Part shown: piece by piece, positions 27,152 through 34,728 of the stretch
Layout of the letters: each line of letters begins with the position of its first letter
Numbering within the stretch: position 1 is the first letter of the stretch
DNA from: an uncultured Clostridia bacterium
Lineage (GTDB): Bacteria > Bacillota > Clostridia > Oscillospirales > Acutalibacteraceae
Assembly: GCA_947630285.1 (NCBI GenBank)
Contig: CANRHD010000002.1
Span: 119,074-183,073 of the forward strand
Length of the DNA: 64,000 nucleotides
Direction: 5' to 3'
Made by a program: the position numbers and the translations under genes
The notes under the pieces: model-generated
The model's input: only the letters and a program-made list of their open reading frames with translations
Databases searched by the model: none
What the model was told of the DNA's origin: nothing

Positions 27152-28028
27152 AAATTCTATAGCCTTGGGCGCCTTTGACGGATTTCACAAGGGGCATATG
27201 GCTGTGATAGAAAAGGCAAGGGAAAGCGATTTTCCGCTTCTGGTTCTGCTCTTTAACGAACACCCTCTTAAGGTCTTGAAGGGCAAAGCGCCGCCTAAGC
27301 TTATGACTTACGGAGTGTTTGAAAGGATTTGCGCCCAAAAAAAGCTCAACTGCCGTTTTATTGACTTTTCCGAAGTTTGCAATATGACGCCCGAACAGTT
27401 TTTCTGCGATATTCTCGTAAAAGAACTGAACGCCGGCGAAATAACCTGCGGCGAGAACTATACCTTCGGCAAAGGCGGCGCAGGTAACTGTGAAACGCTA
27501 AGTCTCTTATGCGAAAAAAGCGGCATAAAGCTGAACACGGTCGAAACGGTAAAATACAAGGGCGAGCCTGTCAGCTCAACAAGGATACGCCGTCTTATCG
27601 AAAACGGGGAAATGGAGGAAGCCGCTCAGATGCTTTCAAGGCCGTTTTCCTACAGCCTTGAGGTTATAAGCGGCGACAGGATAGGCAGAAAGCTCAATTT
27701 CCCGACTGCCAACCAAATAATCCCCGACGACCTTGTTCAAATGAAGCACGGCGTTTACGCCTCGGCCGTTAAAATCGGCTCAAGGCTGTACCCTGCCGTC
27801 ACCAATTTCGGAAGCCGTCCCACGGTAAACGGGAAAAATCTGAGAAGCGAAACTTATATAGAGGGCTTTTCCGGAGATCTCTACGGCAAAAACGCCGAAG
27901 TAATGATACTAAAATATCTGCGAAGCGAAAAAAAATTCGGAAGTACGGCCGAGCTTTCCGCCGCAATTAACGAGGATTGTAAAAAATCTGTGGGAATATT
28001 TTACAATGCACTTGAAAAATTGCAATAA
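27144..28028 (+). CDS. ribF: Bifunctional riboflavin kinase/FAD synthetase
   Basis: 294 aa from the ATG at 27144 (the overlap ATGGGTAG with the truB stop; a TTG two codons earlier is possible). The N-terminal nucleotidyltransferase has GAFDGFHKGH (HxGH-like) and SSTRIR; the C-terminal riboflavin kinase domain has GRKLNFPTAN and PAVTNFGSRPT. Converts riboflavin to FMN and FAD. Last gene of the rimP operon. Confidence 0.94.
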   Translation: MGRNSIALGAFDGFHKGHMAVIEKARESDFPLLVLLFNEHPLKVLKGKAPPKLMTYGVFERICAQKKLNCRFIDFSEVCNMTPEQFFCDILVKELNAGEITCGENYTFGKGGAGNCETLSLLCEKSGIKLNTVETVKYKGEPVSSTRIRRLIENGEMEEAAQMLSRPFSYSLEVISGDRIGRKLNFPTANQIIPDDLVQMKHGVYASAVKIGSRLYPAVTNFGSRPTVNGKNLRSETYIEGFSGDLYGKNAEVMILKYLRSEKKFGSTAELSAAINEDCKKSVGIFYNALEKLQ

Positions 28029-28075
28029 AGATTGTAAAATATATTTGATATTTATTTTTGGAAGGTGTTAAAACT

Positions 28076-29287
28076 ATGTGGGCATTAAAAAAAGCATACT
28101 ACCGTGCATATCAAAAAATAATGAAAATTGCACTCTATTTCCTTGACTGGTCAGAGCCGGAGCTTCTTACGGGACCCGGCTGTATCTTAAAGCTTCCGAC
28201 CGTAATTAAGGAAAAGGGAATAAGCAATGTTATGATAGTTACGGATAAGGGACTTATGAGCCTTAACCTGCTCGACGGCCTTTTCGGCGAGCTCAAGGCG
28301 CAGGGAATTAACTATGTCGTCTATGACGGCGTTCAGCCCAACCCGTCTATTGAAAACATTGAAGAGGCAAGAGAGCTTTTCATTGCAAACGGCTGTGAGG
28401 CCATGATAGCTTTCGGCGGCGGTTCGCCTATGGACTGTGCAAAGGCCGCCTGTGCAAGGGTTGTAAGACCCAACAAGACAATTCCGCAGATGAGGGGCGT
28501 TATGAAGGTTATGCGTAAGCTTCCCCCCTTCTTCGCCGTTCCCACCACGGCAGGCACAGGCTCCGAAACAACGGTTGCGGCTGTTGTCTCAAACACGCAG
28601 ACTCACGAGAAATACGCAATAAACGACCCGTGTCTCCGTCCTAAATTTGCGGTTCTCGATCCGGAGCTTACGGTAGGTCTTCCCCCGAAAATCACATCTA
28701 CAACCGGTCTTGACGCTTTAACACATGCGGTTGAAGCATACATAGGTCTTTCAAATGTACCCTCAACGGTTGAATATGCCGAAAAGGCGGTTGACCTTAT
28801 ATTCAAAAATCTTGAAACGGCCTATAACGACGGCAAAAATATTGAGGCAAGAAACCAGATGCTTTTGGCGTCATATTACGCAGGTATGGCGTTTACAAGG
28901 GCTTATGTAGGCTATGTTCACGCAATAGCGCATAACCTCGGAGGAATGTACGGTATTGCGCACGGTCTTGCAAACGCAGTTATCCTCCCCGTAGTTTTGG
29001 AGGAATTCGGCTCCAAGATTTATCCCTCGCTTGCAAAGCTTGCCGACATTGCAGGAATTGCCGGTCAGACTATAGAAGAAAAGGCAAAGAATTTCATTGC
29101 GGAAATTTACGCCATGAACGAGAGAATGGCTATACCGAAGGGCTTTGAGCAAATTGAGGACGGCGACATTCCCACCATCGTTTCCCGTGCCATGAAAGAG
29201 GCTCATCCGCTTTATCCCGTTCCGGTAATTTGGGACGATAAAAAGCTCACAAGCGTTGTTAAAAAGCTTCAGATTAAAAAAGACTGA
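28076..29287 (+). CDS. Iron-containing alcohol dehydrogenase
   Basis: 403 aa from ATG 28076 (GGAAGGTG 9 bases upstream). Fe-ADH fold: nucleotide loop AFGGGSPMDCAKA (residue ~107), VPTTAGTGSET (~150), metal ligands in GLDALTHAVEAY and HAIAHNLGGMYGIAHG. The ~25-residue N-terminal extension before the fold is YhdH/butanol-type. A fermentative aldehyde/alcohol or diol dehydrogenase role is likely; substrate unknown. Followed by a strong terminator, so it is a single gene or the tail of the rimP transcript, which ends 47 bases earlier. Confidence 0.9.
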   Translation: MWALKKAYYRAYQKIMKIALYFLDWSEPELLTGPGCILKLPTVIKEKGISNVMIVTDKGLMSLNLLDGLFGELKAQGINYVVYDGVQPNPSIENIEEARELFIANGCEAMIAFGGGSPMDCAKAACARVVRPNKTIPQMRGVMKVMRKLPPFFAVPTTAGTGSETTVAAVVSNTQTHEKYAINDPCLRPKFAVLDPELTVGLPPKITSTTGLDALTHAVEAYIGLSNVPSTVEYAEKAVDLIFKNLETAYNDGKNIEARNQMLLASYYAGMAFTRAYVGYVHAIAHNLGGMYGIAHGLANAVILPVVLEEFGSKIYPSLAKLADIAGIAGQTIEEKAKNFIAEIYAMNERMAIPKGFEQIEDGDIPTIVSRAMKEAHPLYPVPVIWDDKKLTSVVKKLQIKKD

Positions 29288-29325
29288 TAAAGGCTTTTTC
29301 AGAAAAATGCTTTAAAATTTAACCG

Positions 29326-29366
29326 AGCGGTTATACCGGGGAAAACTTCGGTATAACCGCTTTTTT
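29326..29366 (+). terminator. Intrinsic terminator after the alcohol dehydrogenase
   Basis: 12-bp stem AGCGGTTATACC / GGTATAACCGCT, 12-base loop, then TTTTTT. The same stem sequence occurs as the terminator of the V-ATPase operon at 47726-47764. Confidence 0.9.
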
Positions 29367-29454
29367 AGTGTATCGGTTTTGCAAATAAACGGGCTCTGCA
29401 AGTCTATTAAAATACTTTATTTAAACTTTTAATATTAAACTTTTGATTTTTTTG

Positions 29455-29482
29455 TTGAAAAACGGTTTCTATCAATTATAAT
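29455..29482 (+). promoter_or_regulatory. Sigma-A promoter of the beta-CASP nuclease gene
   Basis: TTGAAA (29455-29460), 16-bp spacer, TATAAT (29477-29482). RBS GGGAGG at 29505-29510. Confidence 0.75.
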
Positions 29483-29518
29483 ATAATTAAAGATAATTTT
29501 TGACGGGAGGCTCTGTTT

Positions 29519-31126
29519 ATGAAGCTTACATTCCTGGGAGCGGCTCACGAGGTTACGGGAAGCTGTACCCTGCTTGAATTCAACAATAAAAAAATTATTA
29601 TCGACTGCGGTATGGAACAGGGAACGGATATTTACGAAAACTGCGAAATTCCCATCGCTCCGTCGCAAATCGACTGCATACTACTCACCCATGCGCACAT
29701 CGACCACTCCGGCAAAATTCCCGTGCTGACCTCAAACGGTTTTACGGGCAAAATTTACGCCACCGACGCAACCGTAAGGCTGTGCAAGATAATGCTCCAG
29801 GACTCGGCGCATATACAGGAATTTGAAGCGGAATGGCGCAACCGCAAGGGCAGACGCTCCGGCAAGGAAGAATACATACCTCTTTACACCGTTGACGACG
29901 CCCTCGCCGCAATGACCCACTTTACAGGCTGTAAATACGAGGAAAAAATTGATGTATATGAGGACCTGTCAATCCGCTTTATAGACGCAGGGCATCTTCT
30001 CGGTTCATCGAGCATTGAGCTTACCGTAACCGAAAACGGCGAAAAATCGGTTATTGTTTTTTCCGGCGATATAGGCAACACAGACCAGCCGATAATCAGA
30101 GATCCGAGTTACCCGAAAAAGGCCGACTTTGTAATAATGGAAAGCACATACGGCGACAGAAGCCACGAAAAAAGGGCGGACTCCGTTTCCCAATTAGTTC
30201 CCATTATTCAGCGCACCTTTGACAGGGGCGGAAATGTTGTTATACCCTCATTTGCCGTCGGCAGAACGCAGGAGCTTCTGTATTTTATCCGTCAAATTAA
30301 GGAAGAGGGGCTTATTAAAGGCCATGAGAATTTCTCGGTCTATGTTGACAGCCCTCTTGCGGTTGAGGCCACAAATGTTTTTAACATAAGCACGGAGGAT
30401 TTTGACGAGGAAGCCTCACAGCTTATAAACGCAGGAATTAATCCCATTCATTTCAACGGCCTTAAAATTTCCGTAAGCTCCGACGACTCAAAGCTTATTA
30501 ACTTTGATAACGAGCCTAAAATTATCATCTCGGCAAGCGGTATGTGCGAAGCGGGAAGAATCAGGCATCATTTAAAGCATAATCTTTGGCGGCCCGAATG
30601 TACGGTAGTTTTCGTCGGCTATCAATCCGTCGGAACTCTCGGCAGGGCTCTTGTAGAGGGCGCAGAGGAGGTCAAGCTCTTCGGTGAAAAAATCAAGGTT
30701 TCCGCTGAAATTTGCGTTGTAAACGGAATAAGCGGACACGCCGACAACAACGGGCTTATACGGTGGATTTCCTCTTTTGAGCAAAAGCCGAAGCAGGTAT
30801 TTGTAAACCACGGCGAAGACGCTGTGTGCGAGATTTTCGCCTCCCGTCTGCGTGACGAATTAAAGCTGAACGCCACCGCTCCCTACAATGCGGCAGAATA
30901 CGACCTTACAAGGAGCGTATGCGTTTACGAGGGCAATAAAAAGAAAATCGAAAAAAGCCGGGACTTCAAGCAGAACACGGCAAGGCTTTCGCCTGTTTTC
31001 CAGCGGCTTATCAACGCAGGCAAGCGTCTTGAGCTTGTTATCAGGCACAACGAGGGCGGCGCAAACAAGGACCTTGCCAAGTTTACGGACCAGATAATTG
31101 CCCTGTGCGATAAATGGGACAGATAA
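29519..31126 (+). CDS. MBL-fold beta-CASP RNA exonuclease/endonuclease (CPSF-like)
   Basis: 535 aa. Zinc site of the metallo-beta-lactamase fold: LTHAHIDHSG (HxHxDH, residue ~61), GHLLGSSS, SGDIG; the beta-CASP part has ESTYGDR, VPSFAVGRTQE, SASGMCEAGR and the final NGISGHAD. This order is that of CPSF/Ysh1-type RNases found in many Firmicutes alongside RNase J. Likely mRNA processing in the cytoplasm. Monocistronic. No KH domain is fused. Specific RNA targets unknown. Confidence 0.92.
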   Translation: MKLTFLGAAHEVTGSCTLLEFNNKKIIIDCGMEQGTDIYENCEIPIAPSQIDCILLTHAHIDHSGKIPVLTSNGFTGKIYATDATVRLCKIMLQDSAHIQEFEAEWRNRKGRRSGKEEYIPLYTVDDALAAMTHFTGCKYEEKIDVYEDLSIRFIDAGHLLGSSSIELTVTENGEKSVIVFSGDIGNTDQPIIRDPSYPKKADFVIMESTYGDRSHEKRADSVSQLVPIIQRTFDRGGNVVIPSFAVGRTQELLYFIRQIKEEGLIKGHENFSVYVDSPLAVEATNVFNISTEDFDEEASQLINAGINPIHFNGLKISVSSDDSKLINFDNEPKIIISASGMCEAGRIRHHLKHNLWRPECTVVFVGYQSVGTLGRALVEGAEEVKLFGEKIKVSAEICVVNGISGHADNNGLIRWISSFEQKPKQVFVNHGEDAVCEIFASRLRDELKLNATAPYNAAEYDLTRSVCVYEGNKKKIEKSRDFKQNTARLSPVFQRLINAGKRLELVIRHNEGGANKDLAKFTDQIIALCDKWDR

Positions 31127-31332
31127 GACTTTATAATTCTTAACTCAATAGTTCAACATAAAAAGCTCCTCTTTAAAAAAGGTGGGAGTACAGGGCTAAA
31201 AAATGCAGGTTTTATCAGACTTGCACAAAAGATTAAAATTTTGGGGAACCCTCGCCGGGGGTTCCCCAAAGATTTATCTTTTTATTTAATCATATTTTTA
31301 CGAGGAGCTTTAATAATTCCGTTAATTGCCTT
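31127..31332. other. Convergent junction, nuclease gene to membrane-protein gene
   Basis: 206 bases without a gene. It contains a partial copy of the hairpin element whose strong GC hairpin is followed by a T-rich stretch and probably ends both transcripts. Confidence 0.6.
31220..31267 (+). repeat. Partial copy C of the hairpin element
   Basis: CTTGCACAAAAGATTA followed by GGGGAACCC (31243-31251), loop TCGCCGG, GGGTTCCCC (31259-31267). It corresponds to the left quarter of copy A; the remaining hairpins are missing. The loop is the reverse complement of the loop in copy B. Confidence 0.75.
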
Positions 31333-31998
31333 TTACTTTACCCACTTTAATTTAAACATTGCAAATGCGCCGAGCAGGCTTACGACTATGGTTACAAAAA
31401 TCATTGTGCCTACTGGAATTGACGGGGCGAAAATATATGCTATTATGCCGGCGGCGATAGGCAGAATTGAAATTTTCCAATACTTTGCGAAATACGAAGC
31501 TCCCAATGCGCCGAAAAGCGCAGGGATTACATATTCAAAAGCCGGTCTGAGCACAGAGTCCTCCGCAGTAATATGGGGGAGAACCGGTGCGAACAACAGC
31601 ACGCCTGCCGCAATAACAATGGTTGTGGTTATCGCCGAAGCGCCTATGGCTATGGTTGAAATTATCTCGCCCTCTTCGCTTGTGCCCTTGACATTTGCAC
31701 GCTCCATGGCGTTCATGGCACAGGGAAGCTTGAGGTTAGTTATGTTTCCCGTTACAAACGACAGATAAGTTCCGCCTGCACCCATTATGGGCGTATAGGT
31801 CAGCACCTCGATTATTGCGGTTGACCAGTAAATAGGTATAACCGCCGCAAGCGCTTTTAAAAGCACCTTAAATTCGGGGAAAGCATTATGATAAATCGAG
31901 AAAACGAGCGGTATTGCAAAAAGCACCGCAAGCGCACTTACCGACCATATACTGCCCCAGGTGTGCAGTTTATCAAAATAGGTTTTATTCTCTTTCAT
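31333..31998 (-). CDS. Integral membrane protein paired with the DUF5058 protein
   Basis: 221 aa, about six hydrophobic segments (WSVSALAVLFAIPLVF; VLLKALAAVIPIYW; a central ASAITTTIVIAAGVLLFAPV; C-terminal ISILPIAAGIIAYIFAPSI and GTMIFVTIVVSLLGAFAM). A conserved-looking polar patch PIMGAGGTYLSFVTGN and the acidic EEGEII lie between them. RBS GGGGAG. It begins 12 bases after the DUF5058 gene and the two are probably a transporter or two-subunit membrane complex. No confident family name; a nucleoside-recognition/Spm-like fold is only a guess. Confidence 0.75.
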   Translation of the reverse strand: MKENKTYFDKLHTWGSIWSVSALAVLFAIPLVFSIYHNAFPEFKVLLKALAAVIPIYWSTAIIEVLTYTPIMGAGGTYLSFVTGNITNLKLPCAMNAMERANVKGTSEEGEIISTIAIGASAITTTIVIAAGVLLFAPVLPHITAEDSVLRPAFEYVIPALFGALGASYFAKYWKISILPIAAGIIAYIFAPSIPVGTMIFVTIVVSLLGAFAMFKLKWVK

Positions 31999-32010
31999 AA
32001 TCTCCCCTCC

Positions 32011-32772
32011 TTATCTCCAGGTATAGGCGGCTATTTCCGCAGGCAGAACCTGAGTGAGCAGAACCGCTATGCCCATCGCCCCGAACATAGCTATAGGCAA
32101 AACAAAGGGTTCAAGCTTTTTCAAATTCTTTTTTCTGCAAAGGTTGTCCAGCGCTATGGTGAAAATCATTGACGACAAAAGCGTTGCGACCGACATTACG
32201 CCTGCCGAAGGGCCGTCGGACGGAACTCCGGCAACAGAGCGTGAAATAAACGCCGCAATAATCCCTATAAACGCCGCAGCGGCAAGTATATCGCCGAGCG
32301 CTCCTGCCGCCTTGCTTTTTGAAGCGGCCTTGCCCATTGCCCTATGTATCTTTTTGCAAAATATGGGGAGCAATACAAGCGGAAAGCAGGAGCCTATCGT
32401 CATAGTCCAGGCGACGGTTGAAAACTGCCTGACATCTGTTATCTCCTTTGAAAGCGATGAGCCCAAAACGCTCAGGGCGTTTTCCGCCGCAACGGTTTCA
32501 TATGCAAGATTGCCTATAACGGAAAGCCTTATCCACGGCAAAACAATTCCCAGCGCAGAGGCCAGCGCAAGCACCGTTGCAAGAATTGAAACGGCCGGCG
32601 CAACGGTAAACAGAATACTTGATATTACCGTCTGTTTCATTTTCCTCTCTTCTATGCCGATTTCCTTTCCCCTTCTCCATGCCTTTATCATAAAGAACAG
32701 GGACTGTGCGATTACAAACGCAATTACCGCAAATGCAAGTATATACATCAGTGCGTCGGTTTTAAAATCCAC
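32011..32772 (-). CDS. DUF5058 family membrane protein
   Basis: 253 aa, GTG start with AGGAGG 8 bases upstream (the ATG just before it is in another frame that stops at once). About six membrane helices. The stretches AQSLFFMIKAWRRGKEIG near the N-terminus and LPWIRLSVIGNLAYET near residue 80 are what I know from DUF5058 proteins. Function unknown; often found next to a second small membrane protein, as here. No soluble partner is encoded nearby. Expressed toward 31.3 kb; the upstream region holds the full element copy B. Confidence 0.8.
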   Translation of the reverse strand: MDFKTDALMYILAFAVIAFVIAQSLFFMIKAWRRGKEIGIEERKMKQTVISSILFTVAPAVSILATVLALASALGIVLPWIRLSVIGNLAYETVAAENALSVLGSSLSKEITDVRQFSTVAWTMTIGSCFPLVLLPIFCKKIHRAMGKAASKSKAAGALGDILAAAAFIGIIAAFISRSVAGVPSDGPSAGVMSVATLLSSMIFTIALDNLCRKKNLKKLEPFVLPIAMFGAMGIAVLLTQVLPAEIAAYTWR

Positions 32773-32837
32773 TTTTCATTCCTCCTTTTTATTAAGATTA
32801 ACATAAATTTTCTTTTTTAACAAGTCAACAGTTAAAT

Positions 32838-32870
32838 AAAAAAATAAGGCGCATTAAACGCCTTATTTTT
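32838..32870. terminator. Intrinsic terminator, left copy of an identical pair
   Basis: AAAAATAAGGCG / CGCCTTATTTTT, perfect 12-bp stem, loop CATTAAA, 33 bases identical to 33133-33165 including the loop and seven leading A residues. Confidence 0.9.
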
Positions 32871-33132
32871 CCAGCCTGTCGATAAACTGTTTTGCGATAG
32901 CAAAATGTCCAAAAGTTTTTGTCCGTCTTTTTTCAAAAAGGCGGTGGGGTCGAGGGGCAACGCCCCCGGCGCAGTCCACAGACTGCGAAATTCTTATACT
33001 CAAAAAAGCGCAGGAGGGGTGCAAAGCAGTTCAGTGAACTGTTTTGCGGTAGGGGAACCCTCGCCGGGGGTTCCCCATAATCTTATTCCTTTTGTGCATA
33101 TTGCTAAGTGAAACATACTTTTTCTATATACT
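32871..33132 (-). mobile_element. Full copy B of the ~260-bp hairpin-chain element
   Basis: Reverse-strand match to 6134-6392 over its whole length, with the same order of hairpins and the same ends (minus strand: TATATAGAAAAAGTATG at the left end; AAAACAGTTTATCGACAGG at the right end). The GC hairpin here (33052-33076) has loop TCGCCGG on the plus strand, i.e. inverted relative to the element orientation of copies C and D. Flanked by an identical 33-bp terminator on each side. The 68-codon frame at 32905-33111 is not supported as a gene. Confidence 0.8.
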
Positions 33133-33165
33133 AAAAAAATAAGGCGCATTAAACGCCTTATTTTT
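33133..33165. terminator. Intrinsic terminator, right copy of an identical pair
   Basis: Same 33 bases as 32838-32870. On the minus strand it lies 22 bases after the dpaB stop, so it is the natural terminator of dpaA-dpaB. Confidence 0.9.
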
Positions 33166-33187
33166 TACTTGGTCTTGCCGATATTAT

Positions 33188-33757
33188 TCAGGCCGTGATA
33201 ATGGGTTGAATTTGTTTTCCGTCAAGAGCAAGCTTAACGGTTTCGGGGATTTTTTTAAAATCGGCAACTATTGAATTGGGTTTGTTGATATAATCGTCCT
33301 GCCGCATAGGTACAAAGAAAATATGTTTTGCATTTAACAGCGTGCCTATGTTCTTCGCCGATGTTCCCAGAGCGTCGTTAGTGGAAACCGCAATTACAAC
33401 AGGTCTTTGGTTCCTTAAATGCGCTTTTACCGCAAGCGTAACGGGCGTGTCGGTAATGCCGTTTGCAAGCTTTGCCAGGGTGTTTCCCGTGCAGGGAGAA
33501 ACAACAAGAATGTCAAGCAGTTTTTTTGGGCCGATGGGTTCTGCGCCCTTTATGGTATGGATTATTTTATTGTGCGTAATTTCGCTTATTTCCCTGTTAA
33601 AGCTCTCGGCCGTGCCGAACCTTGTGTCTGTAATATATGCCGTTTCCGACATTATCGGAATTACATTGTACTCTTCATCTTTAAGAACTTTAAGCTGTTC
33701 AACCGCCTTTTTAAATGTGCAGAATGAACCGCACATTGCAAATCCGACATTTGTCAT
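33188..33757 (-). CDS. dpaB: Dipicolinate synthase subunit B (SpoVFB)
   Basis: 189 aa flavoprotein of the HFCD/flavodoxin-like decarboxylase fold: GFAMCGSFCTFKKAV at the N-terminus and LVVSPCTGNTLAKLANGITD near residue 90 bind FMN. With DpaA it makes dipicolinic acid from a lysine-pathway intermediate in the mother cell, for loading into the spore core. RBS AGGAGG. It follows dpaA by 12 bases. The presence of dpaAB shows that the organism can form heat-resistant endospores. Confidence 0.95.
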   Translation of the reverse strand: MTNVGFAMCGSFCTFKKAVEQLKVLKDEEYNVIPIMSETAYITDTRFGTAESFNREISEITHNKIIHTIKGAEPIGPKKLLDILVVSPCTGNTLAKLANGITDTPVTLAVKAHLRNQRPVVIAVSTNDALGTSAKNIGTLLNAKHIFFVPMRQDDYINKPNSIVADFKKIPETVKLALDGKQIQPIITA

Positions 33758-33769
33758 AGCAGTCCTCCT

Positions 33770-34591
33770 TTAAAAAAGACTTTCTGCTTTTTTGCCGATT
33801 AGCGTTCCCGCCTTTTCGGGATAATACTTTCCGGGAAGCCCGAGCGCTCTGATAAGAGTAAGCGAACATTTTTTGACTGTGCTTTCCTCCGCACCGAAAG
33901 GCGCCGAAGCTATATCGACAATTATCGCATCGTTTTTTGCTTTTCTCAATAAGCCTTCATCGAGAATTAAAGCGGGGACTGTATTGATGATAATGTCAAA
34001 TTCGTGTATTTTATCTGTAAAGTTTGAAAGCTTTACATAGTTGTAATTCATTGAAACAGCGTCGGTTTGAGCCTTTTCGCTTCTTGCGACAACAGTAAAG
34101 TCTATGCCCCTTTTGTATAATCTTTTTGCCAGGGCTTTTGCCGTTCTTCCAAAGCCGGTAACCGCTGTTTTCATTTTAAAAATGTCAATATCTCTTTGCG
34201 AAAGCACCTCAAAAACAGCGTCGGCGGTAAGCTCTGCGTTTTCGGCTATCAGCTCCTCGCTGTAGTAATCAAAGCTTTCCGCACCGCATTTTTCTATTTC
34301 GGATTTAAAGCTTTCGCTCAACATTCCGCCTATAATTTTATCGCCCTTTTTTACCAAAGCAAAAAAAGCCTTAATGCTCAATGCGTCACAGCTTTTGTCG
34401 ATATTTATATTTTCACCGTCACGGGAAAAAGGCAAGGGTAAAATTATTACGGCTCTCTCTTTTGCCGCTTTGAAAAATTCGGTGGGATTTTCTTCATAGC
34501 TTACAGCCTCGTATCCTTTTGAAACGAGATATTTTTCTGTATATAAACGGCGTTTATCTCCGCCGATAAAGAGCAGTTTATCGTTGTTCAT
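33770..34591 (-). CDS. dpaA: Dipicolinate synthase subunit A (SpoVFA)
   Basis: 273 aa. N-terminal DpaA domain (FIGGDKRRLYTEKYL start; PLPFSRDGENIN near residue 53) and an NAD(P)-binding Rossmann part TAVTGFGRTAKALAKRL (residue ~140), resembling D-hydroxyacid dehydrogenases. Normal size slightly short of B. subtilis. First gene of the pair; a sigma-K-like promoter lies upstream, fitting late mother-cell expression. The usual asd-dapG-dapA neighbours of Bacillus are absent. Confidence 0.95.
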   Translation of the reverse strand: MNNDKLLFIGGDKRRLYTEKYLVSKGYEAVSYEENPTEFFKAAKERAVIILPLPFSRDGENINIDKSCDALSIKAFFALVKKGDKIIGGMLSESFKSEIEKCGAESFDYYSEELIAENAELTADAVFEVLSQRDIDIFKMKTAVTGFGRTAKALAKRLYKRGIDFTVVARSEKAQTDAVSMNYNYVKLSNFTDKIHEFDIIINTVPALILDEGLLRKAKNDAIIVDIASAPFGAEESTVKKCSLTLIRALGLPGKYYPEKAGTLIGKKAESLF

Positions 34592-34620
34592 CTTAACACC
34601 TCCGCTTTAATTCTACAATA

Positions 34621-34648
34621 CATAGTATGAAAACGGAAGATTTGATGT
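34621..34648 (-). promoter_or_regulatory. Sigma-K-like promoter of dpaA-dpaB
   Basis: Minus-strand ACA (34646-34648), 16-bp spacer, CATACTATG (34621-34629), close to the sigma-K pattern AC-16-CATANNNTA. No sigma-A-like boxes were seen for this strand. Only one base of the extended -10 differs from the pattern. Confidence 0.6.
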
Positions 34649-34665
34649 GAAAATAAAATTGGGGG

Positions 34666-34693
34666 TTTAAATTATTACAAAAATGCAATATAA
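34666..34693 (+). promoter_or_regulatory. Sigma-A promoter of murC
   Basis: TTTAAA (34666-34671), 16-bp spacer, TATAAT (34688-34693). Confidence 0.55.
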
Positions 34694-34728
34694 TATATGT
34701 AAATATTTTTATTAAGCAGGTAATTGTT

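Larger units (their letters stand above)
32773..33187. other. Gene-free region with element copy B
   Basis: 415 bases. Two identical terminator hairpins enclose one full hairpin element; 32773-32837 is an AT-rich stretch holding the GTG gene's ribosome site and presumably its promoter, which I could not fix. Confidence 0.6.

Noticed and set aside
28076..29287. Alcohol dehydrogenase as a member of the rimP operon
   Set aside because: Only 47 bases follow ribF, so read-through is possible, but function and a ribosome site of its own give no support; left open rather than claimed.
32905..33111. Open frames inside the two full elements (67 aa minus at 6156-6359, 68 aa plus at 32905-33111) that both start MSKSF and end in VHI-K
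   Set aside because: The middle parts are in different frames between copies, ribosome sites are missing and the similarity follows from the DNA repeat. Not consistent with selection on a protein.
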